Shown here: positions 48,034 to 59,424 of the stretch, one piece after another
Numbering within the stretch: the stretch's first letter is position 1
Layout of the letters: every line of letters starts with the position of its first letter
Assembly: GCA_028023455.1 (NCBI GenBank)
Contig: JAQFVV010000013.1
Coordinates: 12,064,579 to 12,128,578 of the forward strand
Reading direction: 5' to 3'
Source: Epiperipatus broadwayi
Lineage: Eukaryota > Onychophora > Udeonychophora > Euonychophora > Peripatidae
Length of the DNA stretch: 64,000 nt
The notes under the pieces: generated by a model
What the model was told of the DNA's origin: nothing
Seen by the model: only the letters and a program-made list of their open reading frames with translations
The model's database searches: none
Made by a program: the position numbers and the translations under genes

Positions 48034-49757
48034 GATTTATCATCAACCATTATCAATCCACTGCAGAATAAAGGTATTTCCAAATTCAATCCATCTTCTC
48101 CGATCTTTAGCTTCTCTTCTCCACATCATCCCTGCATACTTTATTTCATCCATCCATCTCACATGTGGCCTCTTTCTGGGTCTTTTACAATCTCTTGGAA
48201 TCCAGTTTAAGATTTCAATTGTCCATCTATTATCATCTCTTCTAGCAATATGTCCAGCTCAATTCCACTTCAGTCTTTAATTTTTTCAATGAAGTCAGTA
48301 ACATGGTTGTTCTCTTACCCATATATTGCATTTTCGATCTTGTTAATCGCAACATGCATCTCTCCATACTTCTTTGAGTGGTCTGAAGTCTCTGTATTGC
48401 TCTTCTATTAAGTGTCCAAGTCTCAGATCTATAAGTAAGAATTGGTAAAACACATTTATTAAAAACCTTCCTTTTAAACACATAGGCATATTTCCTTTTA
48501 GTATCGTTATTTCCACCAAAAGCACTCCAAGCAAGTTTAATTCTATGATTAATTTCATTCATTATGTTTCTATCTGTATTAATAATCTGACCAAGGTATT
48601 TGTAGCTGTTAACTTCTTCTAACTCATCATAATCAATCTTTATTTTCATATTTTGAGAAAATCCATTAAACATTACTTTAGTCTTTTTAACATTTATCTT
48701 TAATCCTACTTTCCTACTTCATCTGATATCTCCTGCAACATTTCCTGTAGCTCTAAAGCATTATTTGCAAAAATAATTACATCATCTGCAAAATCTAAAT
48801 GACTTAAATAATCTCCATTTACTTTCACTCCTTTAGCTTGCCATTTTAATCCACAAATACTTCTTGCAGCACTGCTGTAAAGAGTTTTGGAGATATGGAG
48901 ACACCCTGTCTTACACCATTCTCAATGTTGACTTTCCTAGTATTATTATGTAACCTAATTGTTGCTGTTGCATTTTTATAAATATTATTTAAAATATTAC
49001 AATATCCTGGATCTATACTTTGATGATCCAATGCTTTAATCACTGAAGAAATTTTTATAGAATCAATCAACTTTTCATACTCTACAAATCCAAAGCATAA
49101 TGGTAACTTATATTCATTTGTCCTTTTTATAATTTCTCTCAATACCTAGATATGATCTATTGTACTAAAACCACTTTTAAATCCAGCATGTTCTCTTGGT
49201 TGATGGAAATCCAATGTTTTTTATAGATGAGTAGTAATTATCTTGTTAAAAATTTTGTATAAAACTGATAAAAGGCTGATAGGTCTGTAATTTCTAATAT
49301 CTTCTTTATCACTTTTTTTAAATATTAATATTAATACTGCATTCTTCCAACCATCTGGTACATCTTTATCATTTAGACATTTGGTATATAACTTTACTAA
49401 AAAAAATTCTATTTCTTCACCTGCTTTTTTTAATATATCAATTATAAATTCCATCATTACCTGAAGCCTCTCGTTTCTTCATAAATTTAATTGCATGTCT
49501 CACTTCTTCATTTAAAATTCTGGCAATTTGGAAGATATAATAGATATAGGAGGTACTTGTTCTTTATTACTATATAATTCTTGATAGAAGTCTTCTACCC
49601 ATTTCATGATGTTATCTCTCTTTTTAGTAATAATTCCATCTTTTTTTCTTAATGCCGATATAAATTTCCTACCATCAAATTGTTGTCTTACACTCTTGAG
49701 ATTTTATTCTCTTCTACAGTTTTCCTTACTAGTTCACAGTTATACTTTCTTATATCA
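48034..49757 (-). mobile_element. RTE-clade LINE, 5'-truncated
   Basis: On the minus strand this reads as an RTE-type reverse transcriptase and C-terminal region ending in TGGTTGATGATAAATC-like sequence. It interrupts the left LTR at a place where the right LTR is continuous, so its borders are known to about 10 bases. It lacks the 5' endonuclease part. Confidence 0.85.
48050..49740 (-). pseudogene. RTE reverse transcriptase, frameshifted
   Basis: In order on the minus strand: DVPDGWKNAVLILIFKKSDK with NYRPISLLSVLYKIFNKII (49390-49230), FGFVEYEKLIDSI (near 49080, the first catalytic Asp apparently replaced), then GVRQGVSISPKLFTAVLQEV (near 48890). LDFADDVIIFANNALELQ (about 48815-48765) carries the FADD box. 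The connection SYKYLGQIINTDRNIMNEIN and LPILTYRSETWTL (48610-48400) follows, then GHIARRDDNRWTIEIL (near 48230) and RPHVRWMDEI (near 48150), the typical RTE C-terminus. Frames change several times. Confidence 0.85.
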
Positions 49758-49931
49758 TTTTCAACTATATGAATATAGTTTAATACACATTTGGATACCC
49801 CATCTACCAGGAATGGGATCAAATGTTCTTGAGTATATACATGCAGAGATCCTACATAGCCTCATGTACCCACTAGAATAACCTAGCCAATCTATCATCA
49901 TACCATGTAAAAAAACCCGTTCCCTTACATG

Positions 49932-49950
49932 TGGTGCAACTCGGGGCACT
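49932..49950 (+). promoter_or_regulatory. Primer-binding-site candidate of the long-LTR element
   Basis: TGGTGCAACTCGGGGCACT starts two bases after the left LTR. It is the most GC-rich run in the neighbourhood, and its complement would end in CCA, as a tRNA does. I cannot name the tRNA. Confidence 0.6.
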
Positions 49951-50523
49951 AGAATCATATATTAATATCACGCTTTGTTACATATAATAAATACTTCCAG
50001 TCATAGGATAATATAATTTTATATTAGTACAACAATTCAATAATTTCAATAACATATTTCTTCACAAAATTTTTGTTTGATATGACAAATTGAACTTGCA
50101 TATTAAAATTTACTTACAATTAAAAATAGCGTAAAATATATAAAATAGCGTATAGTCAACCAGCTAAAAGGCTTTAACATTGAGAAAATAAATAGTAAAG
50201 ATAAAAGGTCGAATAAAATAACAGCTCATGTAAACATAAAATTTTTTGGGGAAAGAATAATGAAAGATAATGACGATAAATATTTCCACGATGTATCTCA
50301 TTATAATAAACATTTTCCAGAGTTAAAAGTTGAAATTAATTAATTTAATAAGTTAAAATAAATAAGTAAAGGAAATAGATGATTACAAGAAGAAAATCAA
50401 AATGATATGATTAGAAACTAATAATGAAAAATAAATTGAAATTTAAGTACAATGTGAGGCAGATAGATAAAAAATGGAGAGTGCTATTTTAAAAGAATCA
50501 GAACAGAACATTAGCATATCTGA
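49951..50523. other. 5' leader of the long-LTR element
   Basis: Non-coding AT-rich sequence between the primer site and the Gag-like ORF. Nothing specific is seen. Confidence 0.5.
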
Positions 50524-51203
50524 GGAGACTACAGTAGAAATTGTTCAATACCCAGAAATTACAAAACTCCAGAAAAACTAGGAGAAGAGAAAGGAAATGC
50601 AAATGAAATATTAATTAATCAGATGATGATAATGATGCAACAAATGTCCACCAAGATGGGTAATATGAAAGCAGAGATAACAAATGATTTATCTAAAAAG
50701 CTGAAAAATAAATCTGAACCAATAGAAAGCAAGGAAAGTGAACTAAAAGCTGACAGATGTATTAAATTGCTGCCATCAGATAAAATGAAAAAAAGGACTG
50801 CAGATGTGAACAAAAACCTAAAACACTTGAAGAAAAAATTGAAAGCAAATTAAATATTAAGGTCATCGAATCAAAGCAAATAGATGATAACTCCAAACTT
50901 AAATTGGAATTAATTCCAGAAGAATATGAAGTTAATCATAGTTTAGGAGATGAGCCTGTAAAAACTAAAATAAAATAAAATATTAAAAGTGTTAGTAGAG
51001 ATCTCGAGATAAAAATACCAATGACAGATAAAATTGATGAATGTCTGGAATCCCACTATTGTAGCGACATTTATAGTAAGAATAAATTTGAAATGTTTCT
51101 TGGGGATACATTTTCTCAATTATTTAGCAGCTATCAGAATGGAATATTTCCATGTCATGCTAATTTTATAGAGGAAAATTATCATAATTATAATAAAGTT
51201 TAG
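50524..51203 (+). pseudogene. Gag-like coiled-coil ORF, broken into three pieces
   Basis: The first piece is open from 50524 to 50853 (first ATG at 50623) and is rich in Lys, Glu, Asn and Met with heptad-like spacing (MMQQMSTKMGNMKAEITNDL), suggesting a coiled coil. One frame over, TLEEKIESKLNIKVIESKQI continues to about 50976, and a third piece runs 50979-51203 (IPMTDKIDECLESHYCSDIY). The position after a primer site is that of gag. No CCHC knuckle or major-homology motif is visible, so the Gag assignment rests on position and on general similarity to coiled-coil Gags. Confidence 0.45.
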
Positions 51204-53117
51204 GAAACTTTAAATGAAATGACCATGCTTAATTGTCTGAAGTGTAAATTAAAAATATTATAAACTTCTCTATAATGGAAAAGACTATCAGAATAAAAAG
51301 CTCAGTCAATGGATGGTACTTAAAAGTAAAGGAAATGAAATAAAAAAAGTTTAGTCCATTATTTTACAGTAATAATGATGATGAAGGTAATGCTAGGAAT
51401 ATAAAAGCAGACCATATCATAGAAGAGTATATAGTACCATTGCTAATACTCCAATGACTACCAAATACTGGAATAGTCATTGCCATCAGAATAAGATGAA
51501 AGTACCAATCGCAAATAAATCTCAAATATGAGCTAGTGAAGAAGAAAATTATTTTTTCTGGTATAAAAATGCCAGTTTAAAATGTGTTCACATTGATTTA
51601 ATAAGAAATTTATTTTACAAATATCCTGTCAGGCTTAAAAGATAATTCATAATAATGAATTCTATTGACCTAAACTCCATTGCATGAATTATCTGATCGA
51701 AGAAGAGATTGTTATAAGCATCAATTTAGGTCATGTAATATATTACTTCATAGATTCACTTATATATCTATATATATTTAGATTAAAATTATTACATATG
51801 TTAAACTTACAACCATGCCCATAATGCCATAAATTTTAAAATATATTGTAATCGATTAGTAAACAGTCAAGATAATTTATCTTTATTTTATGAAAAGATG
51901 ATGGCAGGGTAAATATAAAAAAAAAAAAAAAAACACAATACAACCCAATTTTTTTCCAAAAACCATGTTCATGCTTGGTAAATTACATATTGACCAAGGA
52001 GAAGATTAAATACACATGTATCATATATATGATACAAAAAAAAAAGACAAAACAAGACAAAAACACAATTAAACCAAATTCCCAATAAAAAAAATTGGGG
52101 AATAAAACAGTTATCAAAACCACACATGATAATTTTCACAAAAGAATTCTTGTTATATAAATTCTGTAATACAAACAAGGGCCCATTTACCTACATTAAA
52201 TGTACCAGTACAAAGACTTAATGAGTGGATAATGAAGTTGGACCCAAAGGAAGTTACAACCCAAAGACATGGAAACCATATCGTGGAGAAATTGAATAAA
52301 ATTTTTCTTTCTTTTCCAGTTTAAATAATATATATATAGACACAATTAAACCAGTTTAATTCAAAATAAAAATCTACAGGGTATGAATTTAAACCCAGGT
52401 AACAAGTAATTAGGATTAGGACTAATTAGATCGACTGATAGAAACATAAAGAGGAAGATGCACATCATAGAACTTATGTCTGAAAATATAATTGGAAAAC
52501 TAACTTTTAGCAATAAATTATAAACTTATTTCTAGAGTAAGTAATGAACCATACCATTATTATCATGAATGGAGACTGATTATTCTAATGAGTTTCTTCA
52601 TTTACAAAGTGATGACAGCTTAACTGATATCCAAGAAAATTCATTAAGTCTGAAAGAAAAAGAGCACCTATATTTAAACTAATGCACAAGTTATCCAAAG
52701 CAAAACTTAGCTGCATCGCTAATCAGATCTTCTGCTACAAAAGTTTTTGGTATCATTACATTAGGAATAAATACAACCATAAATAACTTATACCTTATAC
52801 TATTAAATATATATGAATTAAAGACATATTGTGTAAAATTACTCCTAAGGATGGAGTAACTCAAGCGATCAAAATCTTAGCACTATATGATAGGTTAATT
52901 ATTATACATAAATTTAGAACAATATACTTTAGCAAAAGTAAAATATATCTTGTCAGGGAAGAGTAATTAAAGATAAACTAAAACAACCCCTAAATAAAAG
53001 TCACAAACCCACCAAAAAAGCAAAACATTAAGTTAAGATTTTAGATCAATCCTTAAATAAAAAATAATAAAAAAGTAAGAAATTAAAGCTATCATTCATC
53101 TTTAACACCTTTTTTTT
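51204..53117 (+). other. Rest of the internal region, no recognisable pol
   Basis: I searched by eye for DTG/DSG, YxDD, RNase H and HHCC motifs and found none. A partly open stretch at about 52590-52860 (LAASLIRSSATKVFGIITLG) could be a decayed protease tail, but there is no active site. The rest is AT-rich and has A runs (51918, 52037). Confidence 0.5.
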
Positions 53118-53130
53118 ACTGGGAGGATAA
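53118..53130 (+). promoter_or_regulatory. Polypurine-tract candidate of the long-LTR element
   Basis: ACTGGGAGGATAA directly precedes the right LTR and is the only G-rich purine run nearby, as expected for a plus-strand primer. Confidence 0.6.
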
Positions 53131-53474
53131 TTAAAGGTGTGGTCTTACATCCCTCCAATACCATTAAAAACACCCTTTGTCTAATTTGAATCCAAGACTT
53201 AATAAATGAAAATGAATTAAAATTCATTTCAATAAAAAATAAATGAAATTAATCACAAGCATTATAACTGAAAAACCATTAATTATTGACCCCAATTAAA
53301 CACCTAATATAATCTTATGATAAATACTTATCTTAATTAAACCAAAACATATACGCTAACATTAACTTTTGTTAAAAGCATCTCATCAAGTGTGATTTAA
53401 TTCTTATAAATTATAACAATATGAGGTAAATATGATGGGATAGATTAGATGCAAGTAAAAAATGAAAAAGTATT

Positions 53475-55025
53475 TAACTGGAATGGTTCCAGGCGTCATA
53501 TTGAATTTTTAAAAAAAATGACCTGAGACAAAATTTTCACAATAATTTCAGTTTTAATAATGTTAGAGCAAAAAATTTTACATTGATAGAAACTAGAAAA
53601 ACTAAGGAAAACAATAAGGCTAAGACAAATAATGATTACCATTCAAAAAATAAGGAAAAAAGAAATTCCAACATCCAACATAATTATTACTTTATTGTTT
53701 GTTCATAATTTCTAATTTATCATTAACTAAGTTTAAATTACATCTTCATTGATAATTTCTTTATATTCCTCACAAAAATATCTTTCAAACCATAATACTT
53801 CTTACCTGAGATATTACATAGCTTCAGAATCTCCAAAACAAGTCGCATATAAATTCTTCATTTTTATCCTATACCCCAAAAGTTACCAAATCTCAAAGCT
53901 GTCTATAAAAAAAAGATTCAACCTAATAAAAGATATAAACAAATCATTTCCAGAAGATGGATATGCATTTGTCATCATAGCAATTGGCTTCTTGTCTATC
54001 TAAAACTAGAAATTGTAAGTTACTGTTTGTGTCACTGATAAAATGAGTTTCATATCTGTGATGTTTATATTCTTTATGCACACCAGTGATGCTATCTTGT
54101 TATATTTATTGTCCCACATGGATATAATTCATTCATATATAGCTCATTTGCTGACTATAGACTTGAAAATAATGTGATGAAAGATGTGGCAAAACTACTG
54201 ACTCCACAGCATGGGTATCAAGGCATAGGCAAGAATCAGAATTTGATTCTTTGCCTGCATACAATTCTATGTGATATATGCATAACCATTGTGGCTACCA
54301 ACTACACACACATCATTTGAAATCTGTCTTTATTGCTTTTAAGTATTTATATTTTCACATTGTACTATGCCCAGAAAACACAAACACACCAATACATAGT
54401 AATAAATTATTAAACCTTTTGAGTATCATTATGTCTATAAAATAAGGTTGCCTCAAATTTGGATCAGAGACACAAAATTACACTATACAAATATTTGAAT
54501 ACAAATTTATATACTGTATAATAAAGAGCATAAATGACTTAATATTATATAATAATAATAATATATATATATAGTACCAAGACATGAAAGTACAAATACA
54601 AACAAATTAATAAATTCTACCATTTATCAAAATAATTTTTAAAAAATTTAAATATTATAAAAAATTAGAATTGTATACTTATGATATTCTGCAATTATGT
54701 TCACATCCCATTTCAGGCCTTTAATGTGAATATCAGTATATTTTTAATCCATTTTCCTTAGATAATGAAGCCAATAAAAATTTTCTGCCTTTACTGCTCT
54801 TGTGTAAACTATAAAATTGACCAAAATATAAAAAAATTAAATGTGCCTATTAACAAAAAAATTAATAAAAAATTCAAATTTTATCCGATTTTTAAATCTG
54901 ATATATCATTTAAAAGATCGAAACAAGCAGCAACAAATGCTGTAATTTCTGTTGATGTTGTGCTTCTAGTTTTCGTGCAATTTAAAAAAAAATTCAACCA
55001 ATCAGCTGTGACACGCAGATGAAAA
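53475..55025. mobile_element. Unidentified 1.55-kb insertion in the right LTR
   Basis: The left LTR runs without break where this segment sits, so it is either an insertion here or a deletion there. No terminal repeats were found. Two ORFs (53749-54003 and 54765-55022, about 85 codons each) have no recognised domain; the second begins with a Cys-rich start (IFCLYCSCVNYK). Its class is open. Confidence 0.45.
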
Positions 55026-56247
55026 GCTACAAAGAATCAATAAATAAATAAAATTTTTGTTGTTATTAATGTATTACATATATAATAATCATTAATAATG
55101 ATGTAAATAATTAATCTAAACCACAATCATGAATCTGGTAGTTCAAGCCATCAAAAATCATATTATATAGAACACTCTCATTTTGGTAAATAGAGAAATA
55201 TAAAAACCAATTAGCTTCTCAAAGATGAGACAATAAAATATGATCGGCTGAACAACCTGCATAAAGTTTAATCTGAAAAATCGAACTTGCAGTTTGAATA
55301 AAGAATTCAGCCTCCATTAAAATGAAATATTAATGGAAACAACTCTTTGGATATTCAGTAAAGAAATAAATGGCATATAGATTCAAATCTAGCCAACTGA
55401 GAGATTCTAAAGTGAAATATTCAAAATTTAATTCAAATTGTTCGACATTTCCAAAGTGTTTCTAACTTTAAGTCAGAGATCAAATTAACTTTAAGTCAGA
55501 ATATCTAATAGTAAAAATATCGCTTTTACTTCATTCAAGATATTCTACAAAATATATATAAATAGCAATACAGACAAACAATGCATTGATAATTGTAAAG
55601 AGACATTGGGGGGGAAGAAAGTAGTCAGCCATGGAGCTGTAATTGACAAAACTGAAATACAATGGATCTAGCATTTACCATCTATGCTGTGAAATATCAA
55701 TACTATTGAGAAATAAATCAACAAACTCTTCATCTCAAAGCAGATCTTCTAAGGAGAAAAATTATAAGTGACATAACGGATGTTCTACAACACTCAAATC
55801 TTACCATCTGTAATCTGGAATGGATTAAAAAGGATGATTATAATCATTTACTAGGATATTTTCCTTATGAACTCTTAATTTACATTTAGATTGATGTCAT
55901 AAATTTTAATTATTTATTTATTTTTATGTAAATTACTTCATTTATCCTTTTTCTCTAATATGGATGAAGAGGGGGGTATGACTTATTGATACATAATAGA
56001 AGGATTAAATATTATTAGTCTTATTGTAAATTAAAATAAAATATAGGTTCTGATGAGAACTTGCTTGCTTATAGGTCCGATCATCATCAAGGGAGGACAA
56101 AATTTTACCTTAATATATATTAATTGCCAATACTTGTACAGTGACACCATTATTTATGTTTTTTTTTGTTAGAACTAATCATTTAGTTAATTGTTTTCAG
56201 TGTACCTGACTAACTATTTCTTGTAAAAATGGTCTTTCCTTTCTTTA

Positions 56248-56741
56248 CCCTAAACCAGGGGTGAGCAAATAGTGGCCCAAGGGGCAAATAGTGGCCAGAG
56301 GGCCATATGTGGCCCGCCAAGACAATCACAAAAATCCGCCTTGAACTGAGATTTCCTTCCCGTGCGCAACCGAAGATTCATCTCGTATTTCCCACTAGGA
56401 TGGCCATGTCAATACACATGTGCAGTGTAGATACGACGTGCAGTGCTTTTCCAGTTGATCTGGTTAATTTCAATTTTGTCTTTGCATTAGAAAATATATA
56501 CATTTCCAACTTTAGTGAGACCATGAACATTCCGAAAAAATGTAAAATGTTATGTGTTTAATGAAGAATGGACAAACAAATATTAAATATTTCTTTGGTA
56601 ATACAGGGAATAAAGCAGTGTGTTTATTGTGTCATGAAAAAAAGGTGCAGCCCTTTGCTTCCACAATGTGGCTACCGATGCGGCCCTTCGCCAATCTCTG
56701 CAGCCCCTCAGCCAAAACAATTGCCCACTTCTGCCCTAAAC
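56248..56741 (+). mobile_element. hAT remnant (56256-56733) with 8-bp target duplication CCCTAAAC
   Basis: The inner 478 bp begins CAGGGGTGAGCAAATAGTGG and ends in the reverse complement of CAGAAGTGGGCAATTG. CCCTAAAC occurs exactly at both borders (56248-56255, 56734-56741). Eight bases and CAG-type ends are hAT hallmarks. It keeps only the start of a transposase with a BED-like finger. It is related to the hAT at 21033 by its GGCC-rich ends. Confidence 0.9.
56520..56690 (+). pseudogene. hAT transposase N-terminal fragment
   Basis: NIPKKCKMLCV, then one frame on MKNGQTNIKYFF-like and GNKAVCLLCHEKK. The CxxC followed by a basic stretch is the first half of a BED-type finger, as in the ORF at 22348. 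The His half is deleted. Confidence 0.6.
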
Positions 56742-57810
56742 ACACTATATAGCAGGGAGATCCCATATCGTCAACATGATTGATGTGATTTAGTTTATAA
56801 AGTTAGGGAAGTAATAACAAATTATAATTTTAATAAAATAATTTAGTAAGCAATGATGACTCAAATAATCATAACTGGTAAAATAATTTTCTATTGTGTT
56901 AATTTGAACATCAAATGGCTATTCTCTGAAGGAACAAGGATTTGGACCAATGATTAAAATTAAATAAAATCAAAGAATATCCATGGATGTTAAATTATTT
57001 ATATTTTGTTATCAATGTCATCACTAAGTTTAACCTCACTGTAAATAAACTTGTTAAATATATATATTTTTAAATTAAAGACTATCGTTTGTATTTATCC
57101 ATATTTATTTTTCAGCTGTCATATATTCTCACACATTTACATATATGGTCACACTCTTCTCATATATTCATACATTTTTGCACATACCCGTACATTAAGT
57201 GATATTGATATACCCTGAACTAGATGATTATGCACATTCTTTCTGAGTTTGAAATCTGGGAATAACGAAAATTAAAGATAAAAATGGGGTGAGTATATAC
57301 ATATATTTTGATACATGTTTGAGTATTAACACACCATCTACCAGGAACAGAATCAAAGTGTGTGTGGGTATATACATGCAGAGATTCTACATAGACTCTT
57401 ACCCACTATGATCATACCATGTAAAAAACCCATTCCATTACAATACATATATATATATAAATTAACAAGTCATCTACTAAAAATATAATACTTTTAAAAT
57501 ATACTTCAATTTAAATAAATGTAATAAAATAAAGCTTATACAGAAATATCTTTGATTACATAGATCATAATCAATATTATCTGAAATTACATGAAAAAAA
57601 CATGACATTTGTTTCTCATCCACCTAAGTTCAGTTGATAACGATTATCAACTAATTTATATATTATTACTGTTAATAAATAAATGTTATATTTTTATTTA
57701 TTTGTCTAAAAAGTTTTATCCAATTTAAATCCAATGTGACTTTTTTATTAATTTTATACAACAATAAATACTGAATTCTAGCATAACTCTGTTATATTTT
57801 AAAAACATTA

Positions 57811-57825
57811 TACAATGTATTTGTA
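57811..57825. repeat. Target-site duplication of the Penelope element, left
   Basis: TACAATGTATTTGTA (15 bases) precedes the element and occurs again without mismatch at 60153-60167. Penelope-like elements make variable duplications of about this length. Confidence 0.85.
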
Positions 57826-57908
57826 ATAAATATAGCTCTCGTTTCTCACTATATGTAAAATATATAATTGTTAATTAGAGAAGATATTAATTAGTATTAA
57901 AGTTTATC

Positions 57909-57949
57909 GGCTTAACATTTTCGAGGATCCATGCCTCATATTCATAGCC
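57909..57949 (-). ncRNA. 41-nt structured motif, copy B
   Basis: The minus-strand form GGCTATGAATATGAGG, 7 bases, CCTCGAAAA, then a tail TGTTAAGCC, lies in the inverted terminal part. It differs from copy C by one base. Confidence 0.5.
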
Positions 57950-58002
57950 TTCATAAAATGTATAATAAAATATGCAAATACAAATATTCAAATAAGCTAG
58001 TG

Positions 58003-58431
58003 TTACGTAGCCCATTTCTTCGAGATCTCGAAGCAAGTATCCTTTCTATTAAAGGCATGGATGTTTCCATTGATGTAAAATGCCTCCTTTATTTTTCTTT
58101 TGTGATCATTTGATTCTGAGCACAATATTATGGGATTGGCGGGTGTGAAGTTGTGTCCAGATTGTTTAGCATGCTCCAAGAATACAGAGGACGTGTTGCT
58201 GTTTTTCTGAGCTCTGTTAAATGTGTAAATATGTTGAGCCAGTCTAGTATTGATTGTAGCTTTCGTTTCACCATAATATATAGCATGGCATCTGGCCTGA
58301 GGGCAGGCAATAGAGTACACCATGTGTGGGGTGAACGATCGATCAATGTGGTCTTTAGAGTTGTTAAGCAATCTATTAGAATTAGGTGGAGTTCTAACTG
58401 CTATGTTAAATTTATAGTTTAATGCTTTCAT
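58003..58431 (-). CDS. Penelope GIY-YIG endonuclease domain, intact fragment in the inverted copy
   Basis: A 142-codon open frame. After MKALNYKFNIAVRTPPNSNR comes the GIY-YIG domain: VYSIACPQ...AIYYGETKATINTRLAQH, then SSVFLEHAKQSGHNF, then DHKRKIKEAFYINGNIHA and RKDTCFEISKKWAT before the stop. The IYYGET and INTRLAQH blocks match the YxGET..xxxxRLxxH signature of Penelope endonucleases, including the catalytic-type Arg. It is a domain without its polymerase, in reverse orientation to the RT next to it, so it is unlikely to be made as a useful protein. It is better preserved than its partner at 59582-60007. Confidence 0.85.
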   Translation of the reverse strand: MKALNYKFNIAVRTPPNSNRLLNNSKDHIDRSFTPHMVYSIACPQARCHAIYYGETKATINTRLAQHIYTFNRAQKNSNTSSVFLEHAKQSGHNFTPANPIILCSESNDHKRKIKEAFYINGNIHAFNRKDTCFEISKKWAT

Positions 58432-58578
58432 TAGTTTGTTAGATATTTTAGGAATGTAGGGGGTTGTTATTCTGGGTAGATTGGTGCGAGGTACATTATT
58501 GTTTATTGAATGTACTTTTTAATATTATAGATCGGATATATTTTTAACAGCTTTGAATTTAGAACCTGGGATTACTAA

Positions 58579-59424
58579 ATCTTTAATATTACAGGATTTA
58601 CCCTTCTGCCACTAGACCCCCCGTGTTTGCTCAATTTAACTCTAGGGACCCTTAGATTGATGATGGATTTCTGTGGTGTGCATTATTTTGAAGCAGCCAA
58701 ATTAATCAATCAATTAGTTATAGATTACCTTAATTTTGGCTCATACACGATAAACTCATCTCTCCAATTCATCTCCAAAATCAAAAATACTCAAATCTCT
58801 CAGACTTCAATTATGGCTACAATGGATGTGAAGGAACTATACGGATCAATTAATAGAAAAGCATCCATCCAAATAGTACACGAAGAGCTACTGCGAGCAC
58901 ATTGCCCTAGTGAAAGAGTTAAATTCATTATTGCTTTCCTGTCATGGCTTGATTCCCATATATTTACACTCTTTGAAAACAAGTGGTACACAATGCAAGA
59001 TGGATGGACCATGGGCCTTCCTATCAGTTGTGTTTTATCTAGCATATATTTAAATAAATGCGAGCTATCGATCATTCCAAAATATCACAATATCAACCAA
59101 GACTTTACATATATTCATTATGTAGACGATATCTTTATCATAACCTCTAAAGATAATACTTTAAATATACAATGTGATTTACAAAACTTAACCAAACTTT
59201 CATTCACCATCACATATGAAAATAATAAAGAACTTAAATATCTCGACCTCTCTTTATTGAGAAATCACCAAGATTACAAAATGATTGTTAAACCATTTGA
59301 AATTCACAGCTGTATCCACCCTAACTCTAACTCACCTGCATCCATAAATTTGCTGGCCTTAATGCATTTTTGTTTAGAAACTTTTATTTATGTAAATATG
59401 AAGCAGACAGGAAAGAAAACATAA
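58579..59424 (+). pseudogene. Penelope reverse transcriptase, N-terminally truncated
   Basis: Open from after a stop at 58576 to 59424. Motifs in order: TMDVKELYGSI (58813-58845, first catalytic Asp), MGLPISCVLSSIYLNKCE (59011-59064), YIHYVDDIFIIT (59110-59145, catalytic Asp pair intact) and ELKYLDLSLL (59232-59261). The Penelope RT is related to telomerase RT and copies element RNA. The region before the first motif, including the usual LPK.HK block, is absent. A frame change near 59355 separates it from the endonuclease part. Confidence 0.85.

Larger units (their letters stand above)
45557..49929 (+). repeat. Left LTR of the long-LTR element, with two insertions
   Basis: The core matches the right LTR in five colinear blocks. 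Block borders mark insertions here at about 46795-47195 (Penelope fragment) and 48034-49757 (RTE LINE). The ends TGTAAGG and CCTTACA are inverted repeats of each other. Near 46066 TATAAAAACC and near 46164 AATAAAG lie about 100 bases apart in both LTRs, fitting promoter and polyadenylation signals. A short open piece near 46620-46750 (EWIKEDEYNLLLGHFPYEL) differs from the right copy mostly by conservative changes. Confidence 0.75.
45557..57442 (+). mobile_element. Long-LTR retrotransposon with Gag-like ORF only, heavily nested
   Basis: Two colinear direct repeats (45557-49929 and 53131-57442), each about 2.25 kb once later insertions are removed, flank a 3.2-kb internal region. The repeats have LTR-type ends (left copy TGTAAGG...CCCTTACA). 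A TGG-starting primer-binding-like site lies 2 bases after the left repeat, and a purine tract (CTGGGAGGATAA) directly precedes the right one. Inside is a decayed coiled-coil ORF but no recognisable RT, RNase H or integrase, so it fits a non-autonomous (LARD/TR-GAG-like) element. Divergence of roughly 7-12% by eye makes it older than the Ty3/gypsy element here. Confidence 0.75.
53131..57442 (+). repeat. Right LTR of the long-LTR element, with two insertions
   Basis: It starts TTAAAGGTGTGG (a mutated TGTAAGGTGTGG) and ends CCATTACA. It is colinear with the left LTR except for about 53475-55025 (unidentified) and 56256-56733 (hAT remnant), which the left LTR lacks. Confidence 0.75.

Noticed and set aside
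49606-49881. 91-codon plus-strand ORF
   Set aside because: It overlaps the RTE pseudogene and the LTR end on the other strand and has no motif.
45557-57442. Reading the 45.6-49.9 and 53.1-57.4 kb similarity as a segmental duplication
   Set aside because: The TG...CA-type ends, the primer-like site and purine tract exactly at the inner borders, and the flanking word match fit LTRs better. The duplication idea is not fully excluded.
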